In this document: one piece after another, positions 53,701 through 63,600 of the stretch
Position numbering within the stretch: position 1 is the first letter of the stretch
How the letters are laid out: every line of letters starts with the position of its first letter
From: Christensenellaceae bacterium
Lineage (GTDB): Bacteria; Bacillota; Clostridia; Christensenellales; UBA1242
Reading direction: 5' to 3'
Length of the DNA: 64,000 bases
Assembly (NCBI GenBank): GCA_031260975.1
Contig: JAISKJ010000003.1
Coordinates: 355,758 to 419,757 of the forward strand
The notes under the pieces: model-generated
Seen by the model: only the letters and a program-made list of their open reading frames with translations
The model's database searches: none
What the model was told of the DNA's origin: nothing
Program-made: the position numbers and the translations under genes

Positions 53701-54891
53701 ATGAAAAAATTATCGTTGTATATTCATATTCCGTTTTGTTGCAGTAAATGTAAGTATTGCGATTTTGTGTCGTTTGTATGTCCCGAAAAAATGGAGGGGT
53801 TTGTAGACGCTCTTATAAAGGAAATAGAAATTTATAGTGAGCGCGCAAAAGGATATAAAATAAAAACCATATATATAGGCGGCGGCACGCCGTCTGTTTT
53901 GCCGTGCGGTTTTATAAGTAAAGTAATGGACGCCGTCAGAACCAATTTTGCGCTTGATGAGGATTGTGAAATAAGCATTGAAATAAATCCTAATTCTATA
54001 GCTGAAGATAAACTAATGGAGTATAGGATGTGCGGCATCAACAGGATAAGCATTGGGGCTCAGAGTATGAATGACAAACTGCTGAAGCTTGTGGGCAGGG
54101 CGCACACAACCCAACAGTTTAAACAGGCGCTTGAACTTACTCAGAAGTATTTTGATAACATAAATGTCGATATGATGATAGGGCTTCCCGGTCAAACTAA
54201 GAAAGACATAGGTGATATGCTGGATTATTTATTTTCAAAAAATATGGGTCATATTTCTATGTATAGTTTGATTTTGGAAGAAGGTACGTCGTTGTTTGAA
54301 ATGGTTAAAGCGGGCAGTGTGAAACTGCCGTCCGAAAATTTTGTGGTGTCGCAGTATGATTTTGGTGTGTCGCGGATAGTCAAAAACGGGTTTTTGCGAT
54401 ATGAAGTGTCAAACTTTTCAAAACCGGGGTTGGAATGCAGGCACAATCTCAGGTATTGGAATATGGGTGAATACCTAGGGTTTGGGCCTTCAGCACATTC
54501 ATTTTTTGAAGGCGTGAGGTTTTATAATACTTCAAACTTAGATGAATATTTAGAAAGCCTCACTGAAATTTCAAAGCGCGCCCTTTGTCATTCTAAAGTA
54601 AAATATAACGAAATGATAAAATCTTTTCTTCATAAACTGCCTATCATTTCAAGTGAAAAGCTAACAGCCCGGCAACGCAAGGAAGAAACTCTGATGCTAG
54701 GCCTTCGAACAAGTAGGGGGATTGATATATCAAAATTCAATAAAGAATTTGCTTGTGATTTATTGAAAGAAAAAGAGGAGATAACCAACCGGCTTTTAAA
54801 ACAAAATCTTGTTGAAATTAAAGACGGCAGGCTTGCCCTTAGTGACAATGCTTTATATATTATGGATAGCATCGTTTTAAAGCTTATTTAA
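53701..54891 (+). CDS. hemW: Radical SAM protein HemW
   Basis: A 396-residue radical SAM enzyme of the HemN/HemW family. The N-terminus has the cluster motif CCSKCKYC (CxxxCxxC with C at about 13, 17 and 20), then IYIGGGTPSVLP, ISIEINPNS, RISIGAQSMNDKLL and NVDMMIGLPGQT. The HemN-specific extra N-terminal residues are missing, so HemW (haem-binding chaperone) is more likely than coproporphyrinogen oxidase. The C-terminal wing domain is complete (MLGLRTSRGI). A radical SAM role fits the anaerobic setting. Confidence 0.9.
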   Translation: MKKLSLYIHIPFCCSKCKYCDFVSFVCPEKMEGFVDALIKEIEIYSERAKGYKIKTIYIGGGTPSVLPCGFISKVMDAVRTNFALDEDCEISIEINPNSIAEDKLMEYRMCGINRISIGAQSMNDKLLKLVGRAHTTQQFKQALELTQKYFDNINVDMMIGLPGQTKKDIGDMLDYLFSKNMGHISMYSLILEEGTSLFEMVKAGSVKLPSENFVVSQYDFGVSRIVKNGFLRYEVSNFSKPGLECRHNLRYWNMGEYLGFGPSAHSFFEGVRFYNTSNLDEYLESLTEISKRALCHSKVKYNEMIKSFLHKLPIISSEKLTARQRKEETLMLGLRTSRGIDISKFNKEFACDLLKEKEEITNRLLKQNLVEIKDGRLALSDNALYIMDSIVLKLI

Positions 54892-55000
54892 AATTGTTTT
54901 TGTGTTATTTTTTATTAACGCTCGGCTAAAGTTGTGTTTTGCTTCTGTTCTGAACAAATAATCATGCTTGCATGAAATATTTGTGAGCGAAGTTAAGTTT

Positions 55001-55042
55001 CAACACAAAGTGTTGTGATATATCAACACTTTGTGTTATAAT
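55001..55042 (+). promoter_or_regulatory. Tandem dyad operator over the rsmE promoter
   Basis: CAACAC-AAA-GTGTTG (55001-55015) and CAACAC-TTT-GTGTTA (55024-55038) are two dyads of one half-site, and together form a perfect 14-base inverted repeat (55002-55015 with 55024-55037). They overlap a TTGTGA (55013-55018) / TATAAT (55037-55042) promoter with an 18-base spacer. The -10 box ends six bases before the rsmE ATG. Confidence 0.55.
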
Positions 55043-55048
55043 TGCCTT

Positions 55049-55753
55049 ATGGAAAAGAGATTTTTTGCAGATAACATTGATGGCGATATTATAGTGCTTA
55101 AAGGTGAGGAATTTGAACATCTGTCGCGTGTGCTGAGACTTAAGGCTGGTGATACGGCGGAGTGTTTTTGTGACGACAGTGATATATATGCTTGTAAAAT
55201 CGGTGAAGTCACCAAAAACGCAGTTTTTTTGCATATTGAAAATAAATATCCTTGTGACTGTAACCCCAAAACGAGGGTGGCGGTTTTTCAGGCATTGCCC
55301 AAAGGAGATAAGCTGGAACTCATCACTCAAAAGCTAAGTGAGCTTGGGGTGAGCGAGCTTGTTTTGTTCCGGTCGCGTTTTACAAATCTTAAGCCTAATA
55401 TAGTGAGGACTGACAGGCTTCATAAAATAGCCGTGGGTGCTGCCAAACAATGCGGCCGAACCTCTATTATGAAAATCAGCGGTCCGCTTAAGTTTGAGCA
55501 GGTGATATCGCAGCTTAAAAATTACGATACCGTCATTTTTGCCAACGAAACTGAAAAAAACACGCAAAAAATGCAGTTAAAAGGCAATATTGCCATTGTT
55601 ATTGGCAGCGAAGGCGGTTTTGAGGCAAGTGAAATTAAAGGTATTGTTGAAGCAGGCGGGGTGTCAACCAGTTTGGGTAAACGGATTTTGAGAACGGAAA
55701 CCGCAGCTATTGCGCTCACTGCCATTGTGATGCACGAGGTGGACGAGCTATGA
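55049..55753 (+). CDS. rsmE: 16S rRNA m3U1498 methyltransferase RsmE
   Basis: RsmE methylates N3 of U1498 of 16S rRNA using SAM. The 234-residue SPOUT protein has the N-terminal PUA-like part (RFFADNIDGDI, EEFEHLSRVLRLKAGD), and the knot: ALPKGDKLELITQKLSELGV, AAKQCGRTSIMKI, IAIVIGSEGGFEASEIKGI and LGKRILRTETAAIALTAIV (each within family pattern). The ATG at 55049 was chosen since an earlier start would overlap the operator; no ribosome site is present. The stop overlaps the mtaB start (ATGA). Confidence 0.95.
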   Translation: MEKRFFADNIDGDIIVLKGEEFEHLSRVLRLKAGDTAECFCDDSDIYACKIGEVTKNAVFLHIENKYPCDCNPKTRVAVFQALPKGDKLELITQKLSELGVSELVLFRSRFTNLKPNIVRTDRLHKIAVGAAKQCGRTSIMKISGPLKFEQVISQLKNYDTVIFANETEKNTQKMQLKGNIAIVIGSEGGFEASEIKGIVEAGGVSTSLGKRILRTETAAIALTAIVMHEVDEL

Positions 55754-57138
55754 AAATTTGTGTGCTTAACCTTGGCTGCAAGGTAAATCAATATGAAATC
55801 GATGCCATTTCAGCAGCTCTAGACGGGGAACATGAAGTTGTGGGTGAACTGACGAGTGCTGATATTTATATCCTTAACACCTGCGCTGTTACCGCTGAGG
55901 CTGAAAAAAAGAGCAGGCAGCATATTGCCAAAATAAATAAAATGAATCCAAATGCAAAAATTGTTGTGTGCGGTTGTGCTAGTGAACATAACCCAGAGCA
56001 ATTTATTGATAAGCCTAATGTTGCAACGGTCATCGGCACTGCCGGCAAGGGTGGGATTAAAGAGATTATAAGGCACATATCTTTTCAAACCAATTGTCAT
56101 TTGGGAGAGAGCTCCCTTTCTGTCATTCCTGAGAGAGCGCAGCGGCTTGACGCGGTTACTTGTTGGGTGACAGAATCTCCGCAATCTGTCTTGAAAGAAA
56201 TTCCGTGTATATATGAGGATGATTTGTTTAGTAAACAGACACGCACAAGAGGGTATCTTAAAGTTCAGGACGGCTGTGACAGCTTTTGCAGCTATTGTCT
56301 TATACCTTATATACGTGGCCGCAGCCGTAGCCGGCCGCTTGAAAGCATCAAAAAAGAGGCGGAGTTTTTAAGTAAATCCTGCCTTGAAATTGTCATCACC
56401 GGAATTAACCTTAGTGATTATAAAGTAGACCAAAAACCGGCACTTGCCGAGCTTATGATGTCGTTGGGGGGTCTAAATTGCCGTTTGCGCCTCAGTTCTC
56501 TTGAAAACGGGATTATTACAGATAAGTTTTTGAGCGTATTGCAGGCTTTAAAAAATTTTTGCCCGCACTTTCATTTATCTCTTCAAAGCGGCAGCAATAA
56601 TGTGCTTAAAGGTATGAATCGAAAATATACCCGCGAGCAGTTTCTTGACAAGGTCCGTCTTATATATAAATATTTCCCTGATGCGGCAGTCACCACCGAT
56701 ATTATCGTGGGATATCCTACCGAAACCGAGGAGGACTTTAATCAATCGCTTGATTTGGTGCGTGAAGCCGGATTCAGCGCCGTTCACTTCTTTGCTTATT
56801 CAAACCGCGAGGGAACCGCTGCAGCAGGGCTCCCTCAAATTAATGGCACTATTATAAAGCAGCGCGAAAATGTTTTGCGCGAGGTTGTCAGAGAATTTGA
56901 ACAGAAATATAACGCCGGATTTATCGGTAAGCCCCTTGGAGTTTTAATTGAAGAAAAGGTTGGTGGCTATTTTGTGGGTTATTCACAAAACTACATCAGG
57001 TGTTTTATAAAAGTTGACGATGCTATTATGTCATTGCAAGAAGCACAGCAACGAAGCAATCCCATGGATATTTTGAATACAATAGTGAAAGCAGCAGGGG
57101 TGGAATTGTTTAAAGATGGATTACTGTGCAAGGTTTAA
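55750..57138 (+). CDS. mtaB: tRNA t6A37 methylthiotransferase MtaB
   Basis: A radical SAM methylthiotransferase that converts t6A37 to ms2t6A37. It thus acts on the product of the tsaE/tsaB genes at 5.7 kb. The 462 residues have the N-terminal cluster Cys (LGCKVNQYE, NTCAVT, CGCASE), the radical SAM motif CDSFCSYCLIPYIRGRSRS (CxxxCxxC), LSLQSGSNNVLKGMNRKYT, TDIIVGYPTETEEDF and a C-terminal TRAM-like region. Length is normal. The start overlaps the rsmE stop by four bases, so both are made from one regulated transcript. Confidence 0.94.
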   Translation: MKICVLNLGCKVNQYEIDAISAALDGEHEVVGELTSADIYILNTCAVTAEAEKKSRQHIAKINKMNPNAKIVVCGCASEHNPEQFIDKPNVATVIGTAGKGGIKEIIRHISFQTNCHLGESSLSVIPERAQRLDAVTCWVTESPQSVLKEIPCIYEDDLFSKQTRTRGYLKVQDGCDSFCSYCLIPYIRGRSRSRPLESIKKEAEFLSKSCLEIVITGINLSDYKVDQKPALAELMMSLGGLNCRLRLSSLENGIITDKFLSVLQALKNFCPHFHLSLQSGSNNVLKGMNRKYTREQFLDKVRLIYKYFPDAAVTTDIIVGYPTETEEDFNQSLDLVREAGFSAVHFFAYSNREGTAAAGLPQINGTIIKQRENVLREVVREFEQKYNAGFIGKPLGVLIEEKVGGYFVGYSQNYIRCFIKVDDAIMSLQEAQQRSNPMDILNTIVKAAGVELFKDGLLCKV

Positions 57139-57215
57139 AATTGTTACTTAAAGCCTATAAAATCAGCGTGTAAATGTATTTATAGAGTGGTAACCAAAAA
57201 TTTACAAACTTCCTG

Positions 57216-57245
57216 TTGACAAATGCTGTCTTTTTATTATATAAT
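57216..57245 (+). promoter_or_regulatory. Promoter of rpsU
   Basis: TTGACA (57216-57221), 18 bases, TATAAT (57240-57245). A leader of about 105 bases follows before the rpsU ATG. Confidence 0.75.
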
Positions 57246-57356
57246 AAGCGCACGCACTTGAAATGAGCATTTTTTTGTTTTTTCAAAGTTAAGAGAATTT
57301 TTACTTTTGTCAAAAAATGTTCTTAGTCAAAAACGGCAGTGAAGGGAGGTGAAACT

Positions 57357-57533
57357 ATGAGTACCGTTAAGGTTGGTGACAACGAAAGTCTTGAAAGCGC
57401 AATGAAGAGATTTAAACGCAAATGTCAAAAAGACGGCATTATAGGCGACCTCCGCAAACGTGAAGCATATGAAAAACCCAGCGTAAAGCGTAAGAAGAAG
57501 GCAGAAGCTGCGCGTAAAAGACGTAATAAGTAA
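57357..57533 (+). CDS. rpsU: 30S ribosomal protein S21
   Basis: A 58-residue basic ribosomal protein. [20 protein letters not shown] and the end [14 protein letters not shown] are typical of S21, including the conserved [20 protein letters not shown] region (split). The ATG at 57357 follows GGGAGGTGAAAC, a near-perfect ribosome site. It has a strong promoter and a terminator and forms a single-gene transcript. Confidence 0.97.
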   Translation: MSTVKVGDNESLESAMKRFKRKCQKDGIIGDLRKREAYEKPSVKRKKKAEAARKRRNK

Positions 57534-57578
57534 AAAACTATATTACACCACCACAGAGAAAGGTAAATATGTTTTAAG

Positions 57579-57604
57579 AAACGGCATAAACATGCCGTTT
57601 TTTG
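57579..57604 (+). terminator. Rho-independent terminator after rpsU
   Basis: AAACGGCAT (57579-57587) pairs with ATGCCGTTT (57592-57600) around a four-base loop, followed by TTTT. Confidence 0.9.
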
Positions 57605-57695
57605 TTGCAATTTTGCTTAATTTTATGATAAAATTAGTATACTAAAGTTATTATGTTCTGACATTTGTTTTGGCTTAGACAAAGGAGGGTGTTAT

Positions 57696-60600
57696 ATGAA
57701 AGTTTTGAGGAGCAGTTTAGGGCTTTTTATTGGCATTCTGGCGGCTGTGACCATGCTTGTTGTGGGCGCCGGCTTTTTGTGGCAAAATACCGCTGCAAAA
57801 ACTGTTGCCGCAGACCCTGGCCAAGAGGAAATGAATATCAACGAAGAAATTGTGATAGACCTTGGTGAAGATATTTCCGGTGAGGATAATGTGTTTATGG
57901 CTATAAGCGGAACGGGTTATTCGGGAAGTGTCAGTGCATCTGCTAACTTTCCTGGTGGTAGCGAAGTTCCTTTTACTGTAACTTGGAGTGTTACGGTAAC
58001 ATACACTGCCGGTTATTCCGGTACTATAACGGTAAGTGTTTCGGGAGAGGCTTATTATGGCAGTACTGGATGGCCGTGGGAGCAAAGATCGAAGACAGTA
58101 ACTTCTTCTGTTTCGTTTACAGGTTCTGCAACAAAAACTACATCAGCAAGTAGTTCATTGGGTAGTAGTTCATTATATGGAACCAGCCCCTCATCTGGCG
58201 TAAGAAATGTTACGGGCAACAGCAGCGGTACGCTTACTATTGCAACTTACACCATTACATGGAGCTATAAAAACTCTTCAGGTGGAAATGCTTCTACCAC
58301 TACAACCGTATCCCATGGCACAACTCCATCGGCACCTACGGTGTCGCCCAGTTCATATTCCACTTCTTCTACTACTTACTATAATGCCACTAGCAATAAA
58401 ACAACAACAACTACTTATACCGCATCAGGATGGTCTCCCGCAATAACCGCAGCGACAGGTCCTACAACATATACCAGAACGTACACAAACAGTTCATCAA
58501 CAACATATCCAACCAAATATTATAGCATAGCGCTTTATGCGAATACGGCTACTGCGTCTAATGGAGGAACAGTCACTCGAACGATATCCTCATTACAATA
58601 CAATGCTTCTCTAACAACTGACATATCGTCAAATCCCAGCACCACACTTAGCGGGTGGAATTTTGATGGATACTTTACATCATATAACGGAACGGGAACG
58701 CAATATGTGGGTTCAAATAAGCAATGGCTTGTTTCAGTTGTTTCGGGCCTGGGGTGGACCTCAACTCAGCTTAACAGTGAAACTGCATCCACCTATGCCT
58801 TATACGCTTCATATAAAGTTAATATAACATTGAATGTTAATGGCGGCACGGGCGGATCCGGCAGTGTAGATTTTTATCGCAAAAAAACATCGGCTAATCA
58901 AACTCAGATTACCTCTCTGCCCACACGGTTTGGATATGATTTTGATGGATATTTTAGTGCAACTTCGGGCGGTATCAAATATTATAATTCAGATGGAACT
59001 CTTGCTGTTATCAATAATACATCACATTATTACAAAACAACTACAGCCATCTCAACAGATGCCCCGGCAACCACGCTTTATGCTCAGTGGACACCAAAGG
59101 CTAATCTAAATCTCACGTTTGACCCGCTGGGCGGGGAGTTTAACCCATCAACTTTCAGCACCAAAACCATAACATATTATAACTCAACAATAGGCACGTT
59201 GCCCGCAGAAACGGGTGCAGCGCCTACGGTTAGCAAAAGTGCATTCTTGCTTTTGGGATGGTTTAGCAAAAACGGAACCGGCACAAATGATTGGGGCACT
59301 CAGATAACAAGCGCTACGCTTTATAACGAAACCAATCTTGTTCTTGACAGCAATGTAAACGGCACGATATATGCAAAGTGGGAAAGCATCATAAAAACGC
59401 TTTATCTAAACCTTAACTTTGGGGCGTCGCCGGCTAATCTTGGAACTACATATCAGGCTATGAGCGGGTATACATATGCTTCTCAAAACGACAACTTGTC
59501 GGCTTTTGTTACACCTGAAACCGGCTTGCCTGCCGGTACTTTTGCTCGTTCGGGTTATAAATTTATTGGTTGGTTTATGGATACTGCCGGAACAGGCAGC
59601 GAAATTACTCCGGAAAGTTCGCACCCTTTAGGGAACCAAGACCGCACACTCTATGCTAAATGGCAGGAAAAACTCACCGACACCATTGGTGTAACAATGG
59701 GGAATTATGAATATCTTGGAGCGGTGCCCTCGCCGCAGTTTACGGCTTTGCTGAGGCCAACGAATTCAATTACATATAGTTTTGCCAGCAGCGGCATTGA
59801 CAGCCTGGGGCAGAACTATAGCAGCGGAAATATTTCGCAAAACGGAAATACACCGCAAAATGCAGGAAATTATATTATAACAGCCTACTTTCCCGAAACC
59901 ATTGATTACAAGGCTCAAACTACAACGGGCACATTTACGGTAAGTCCGACTACACCTTCGGTGTTAGTGAGCATCTCAAACTATATATATGGAGGAACAG
60001 CCGGCCCTAAACTTACTAAGACTTCAGGTTGGTCTCAGCAGAGATTTGATGGGTTGACTTCAGAGCTAAACAGCCGCGCCAGCGGTGCTTATGTCGGCTC
60101 AAGCTTTAACGGCGGCGCCGGATTTAGTATCGAAAGTGTTGTATATTATTACTCGGGCACTGCAAACAATGGCACAGTAATCACAAACAGCACAAGTGCT
60201 CCGCTTTTGGCCGGAAACTACACTGTTTATGCAGTGTTGCCGCAGACTCCTAACTTTAATTTATATAGCACTTCTTCGGCTCCTACTTCATTTACGGTCA
60301 CGAGGCAGGACCTTGGAAACACCGGTCAGCTTAGCGTAACTACGCCGCAGAGTGATGCTTTGGTGATAATTTATGGAAACACTGTGGGCACGCTTGACAT
60401 AAACTCCATAATGGATGTAGCCGGCACCTTATATGAATGGGATGAGCCAACGGTTATTCCGGATGTTTTAAAAAGCGTAGGAGTTGTCGTAAGACAGTCG
60501 TTTAGAGTTAAGTTAACTGATGCAAACACTGTTCAGTATAAGTATGCAAGTGTTTTGGTCAACCCCGCTCAAGCAGTTTGGGTAGGGTATTCCGGTAACT

Positions 60601-63600
60601 TTATTCCGGTAAATTGGGGATATGCATATTTTGACAAACATAATTTCAGCACATATAACGGTGTATATGATATGCCTCTTAGCAGCCTCAATCTTAACAC
60701 CGCCATCACCATAATAAGCGGCAACCCCGGCACTGTTGTAGGCGGAATAACTGTCAGCACCAACCGCGGAGCCATTAACGCCACAAAATGGTGGGGCTGG
60801 ACTGATGTTACTATAAACGATGTAGGAACGGTTTCGATAAACGCTGAATATAATCCCGACAAGTATTATAACAACGGCTGGAACTATTTGCCGGCCTCAG
60901 GCACAATAACTATTGCGGTAGACCAGGCTTATAGATTTGAATTGCCTTCAACCATAACGGGTACATATATTGACGGCATGACGCTTGCTGATTTGAGTGT
61001 GCCCAGCGCAAAATATACATGGGGTGCTAATTCGGTTGAAGCTATTGACTATTCAACCGTCAATGCTTATATATTCTATGACCATGACGAGTTTGGTGAT
61101 GACTTCTATTATCAAACCGAGGGTCAGGTGAGTGTTTCAGTGGCAAAAGCAACGCTTGCTTCCTTTCCGCCGCATCCTGCAATAACCAATATTGTATACG
61201 GAACACTACTTAGTTCTGTGCCACTTACTTCAGGATATCAGTGGGTGACCCCGACCGATGCCGCAGGAAATGTGGGCATCAATATGCATTGGGCAAGTTA
61301 CACCAAAGACAGCAACTATAACTCCATAAACGGCGAAATTTCAGTATCGGTTATTCCGGCAAACACGGGTGCGTTTGTGCCCTATGGCGATGAGTTTAGT
61401 GCGCCTTATAACAGTACGCTCAGCAGCATCATATCAGCCATAAACGCACAGGGATATTATTTGGTTAACTCCGGCGATTTGACTATAGTGTTTAACAACG
61501 CTCTCGGAACGCTGGTAGATATTGATGTGGTATATTATACCAACAATGACACCCTAAATTACAATCCTTCTGCCGCCGGCACCGTTGGTGTCAGAGTAGT
61601 TATAGCAGACGGTATCTGGGTTTCTCCCGGAGCGCTTACTGCTACATACGGTGACACTCTTGCTAGTGTTTTGGCAGGCGGGGCGTCACTTCCTGTTACG
61701 TACACCTGGGTGACAAGCTTGGTGGATGACACTCCGGTGTTGTTAAGCACTTTGGTAGGAAACGCCGGAACACAAACGAAATTTCTTAAATATAGCATAT
61801 ACGGTTACACCGACGTTACCAGTCAGGTGAGTGTAGCTGTAGCCAAAAAGCAATCGGTTTGGGCGGCTCCCAACAGCGGCAATCCATATGGCATAGAAAG
61901 CGGCGCAAAACTCAGCACCGTCAGTCTTGACACGGGTTATAGCTGGATGGCTCCCAACACCGACGGACCTATTGGGGCAATCGGCACAACTCAGAGCTAT
62001 GCTGCGACATATTATGAGGGAGGCGACACATCGAATTATCTTGCCGCAAATGGTAATATTACCGTTGAAATAACTTCTTATCCTAACACTGCAGCTTTTG
62101 CTGAAGTGGGCCCCTATAACACTCCGTATGACTTGACCAATGCAGTTACACTTGCTAACCTTGTCAGCGGCGGACTTGCAGGCTGGAACACAAGCTTATA
62201 TGAATTTGTTACTCCGTCAACTTTGGTTAATGACTTGTGCGGAACAATGGGCTCTGTCAGAGTGGGAACTTTTGATGTTCCGGCTCAATATAGAGAAACG
62301 ATATATCACAATTGGAAGCAGGGTACGGTCAGCATAACCGTTACACCTCTTACGGGCAGCTGGACAAGTCCCGGAACGCTTACTGCTGTTTATTTAGACA
62401 CACTTGCTGAGGTTTTGGCAAATGGGTCAGCGCTTTCGTCAGCATACACATGGGTAACCGACATCACAGGTGCCGCTGAGCTTTCTTTGAGCACATTGGT
62501 TGGCGGTGCCGGAACGCAAAACTTCTATCTTAAATATAGTGTACCCAACTATACTGACTTTGTGCAGCAGGTTGGTATAACTGTTGACAAAAAGATGAGT
62601 GAATGGCCCGGATATTCCGAAATATACTTGCCTGATGTTTATACTCTTGACTCAATCACCCTAAATTTTGAAAACCAACTCAGTGCATGGACATGGGTTT
62701 GGTCGGGTGACGACGGAGTAGGAGATGGCACACCGGCGCTTGTCGGAAACCCGTCGGTGCTTTATGGTGCCGAGGGTATATATATCGCCGTTGTTTCATA
62801 CCTTGAAAACAATGACGGTAGCAACTATTATGTAAACTATGGAAATATTACTGTTTATGTGGTGCAATTGCCGGAAGCAACGCCCACATGGCCTGACGGT
62901 GACAATTCAAGTGTTACTTATACTATTGCCTACAGCGCAACTGCGACCTTGGCGGATGTGTTTACTAATGGTGAAATACAAAACAGTCAGTCAGACCCGG
63001 GACTGTGGTATTGGGTTGACCCTTCGACCAGACTTATTTCAAGCTTTGGAAATGTGGGTACGCACTCTGTTCAGATTTGGTATGCCCCCGACGGTTTTGG
63101 TCCATTCACTACTGGTGATGAACTTCCCGTAAAAATTACGGTGAGCCTTGTTGTAACCAAGGGTTCGAGCACATTTGTGGGACAGACAACATTTAACGCA
63201 ACCTATCTTGACACGCTGCTGGATGTTCTGTCAGCTTATGGAATGTCAACCTATAACTATACGTGGTATGACACCGATACACTGCAGGATGTTTCAGGCC
63301 CGTCACTTGTTGAGCTTAACTTTACGGGCAGCACAAACCGATATAGCCTAAAATATAGAATTAGCTCAAACTATAACTATTCAGCGATTGAACCGACTTC
63401 AATAACCATTGCAAACGGAACACTGAATGACACCGACCCGATTGTGACTGCTGAAATAAGCGCACTTGACCCTATGAGCGTAGATTATATGACCAAAGTT
63501 AGGGATATTCCGTTTGAGGTTGGCGGTGTTGCCGCAACTGAATGGGCATGGCACGCAAGCATAGGCTCACAGCAATTGGTAGGTGACGTAGGAAACCGTC

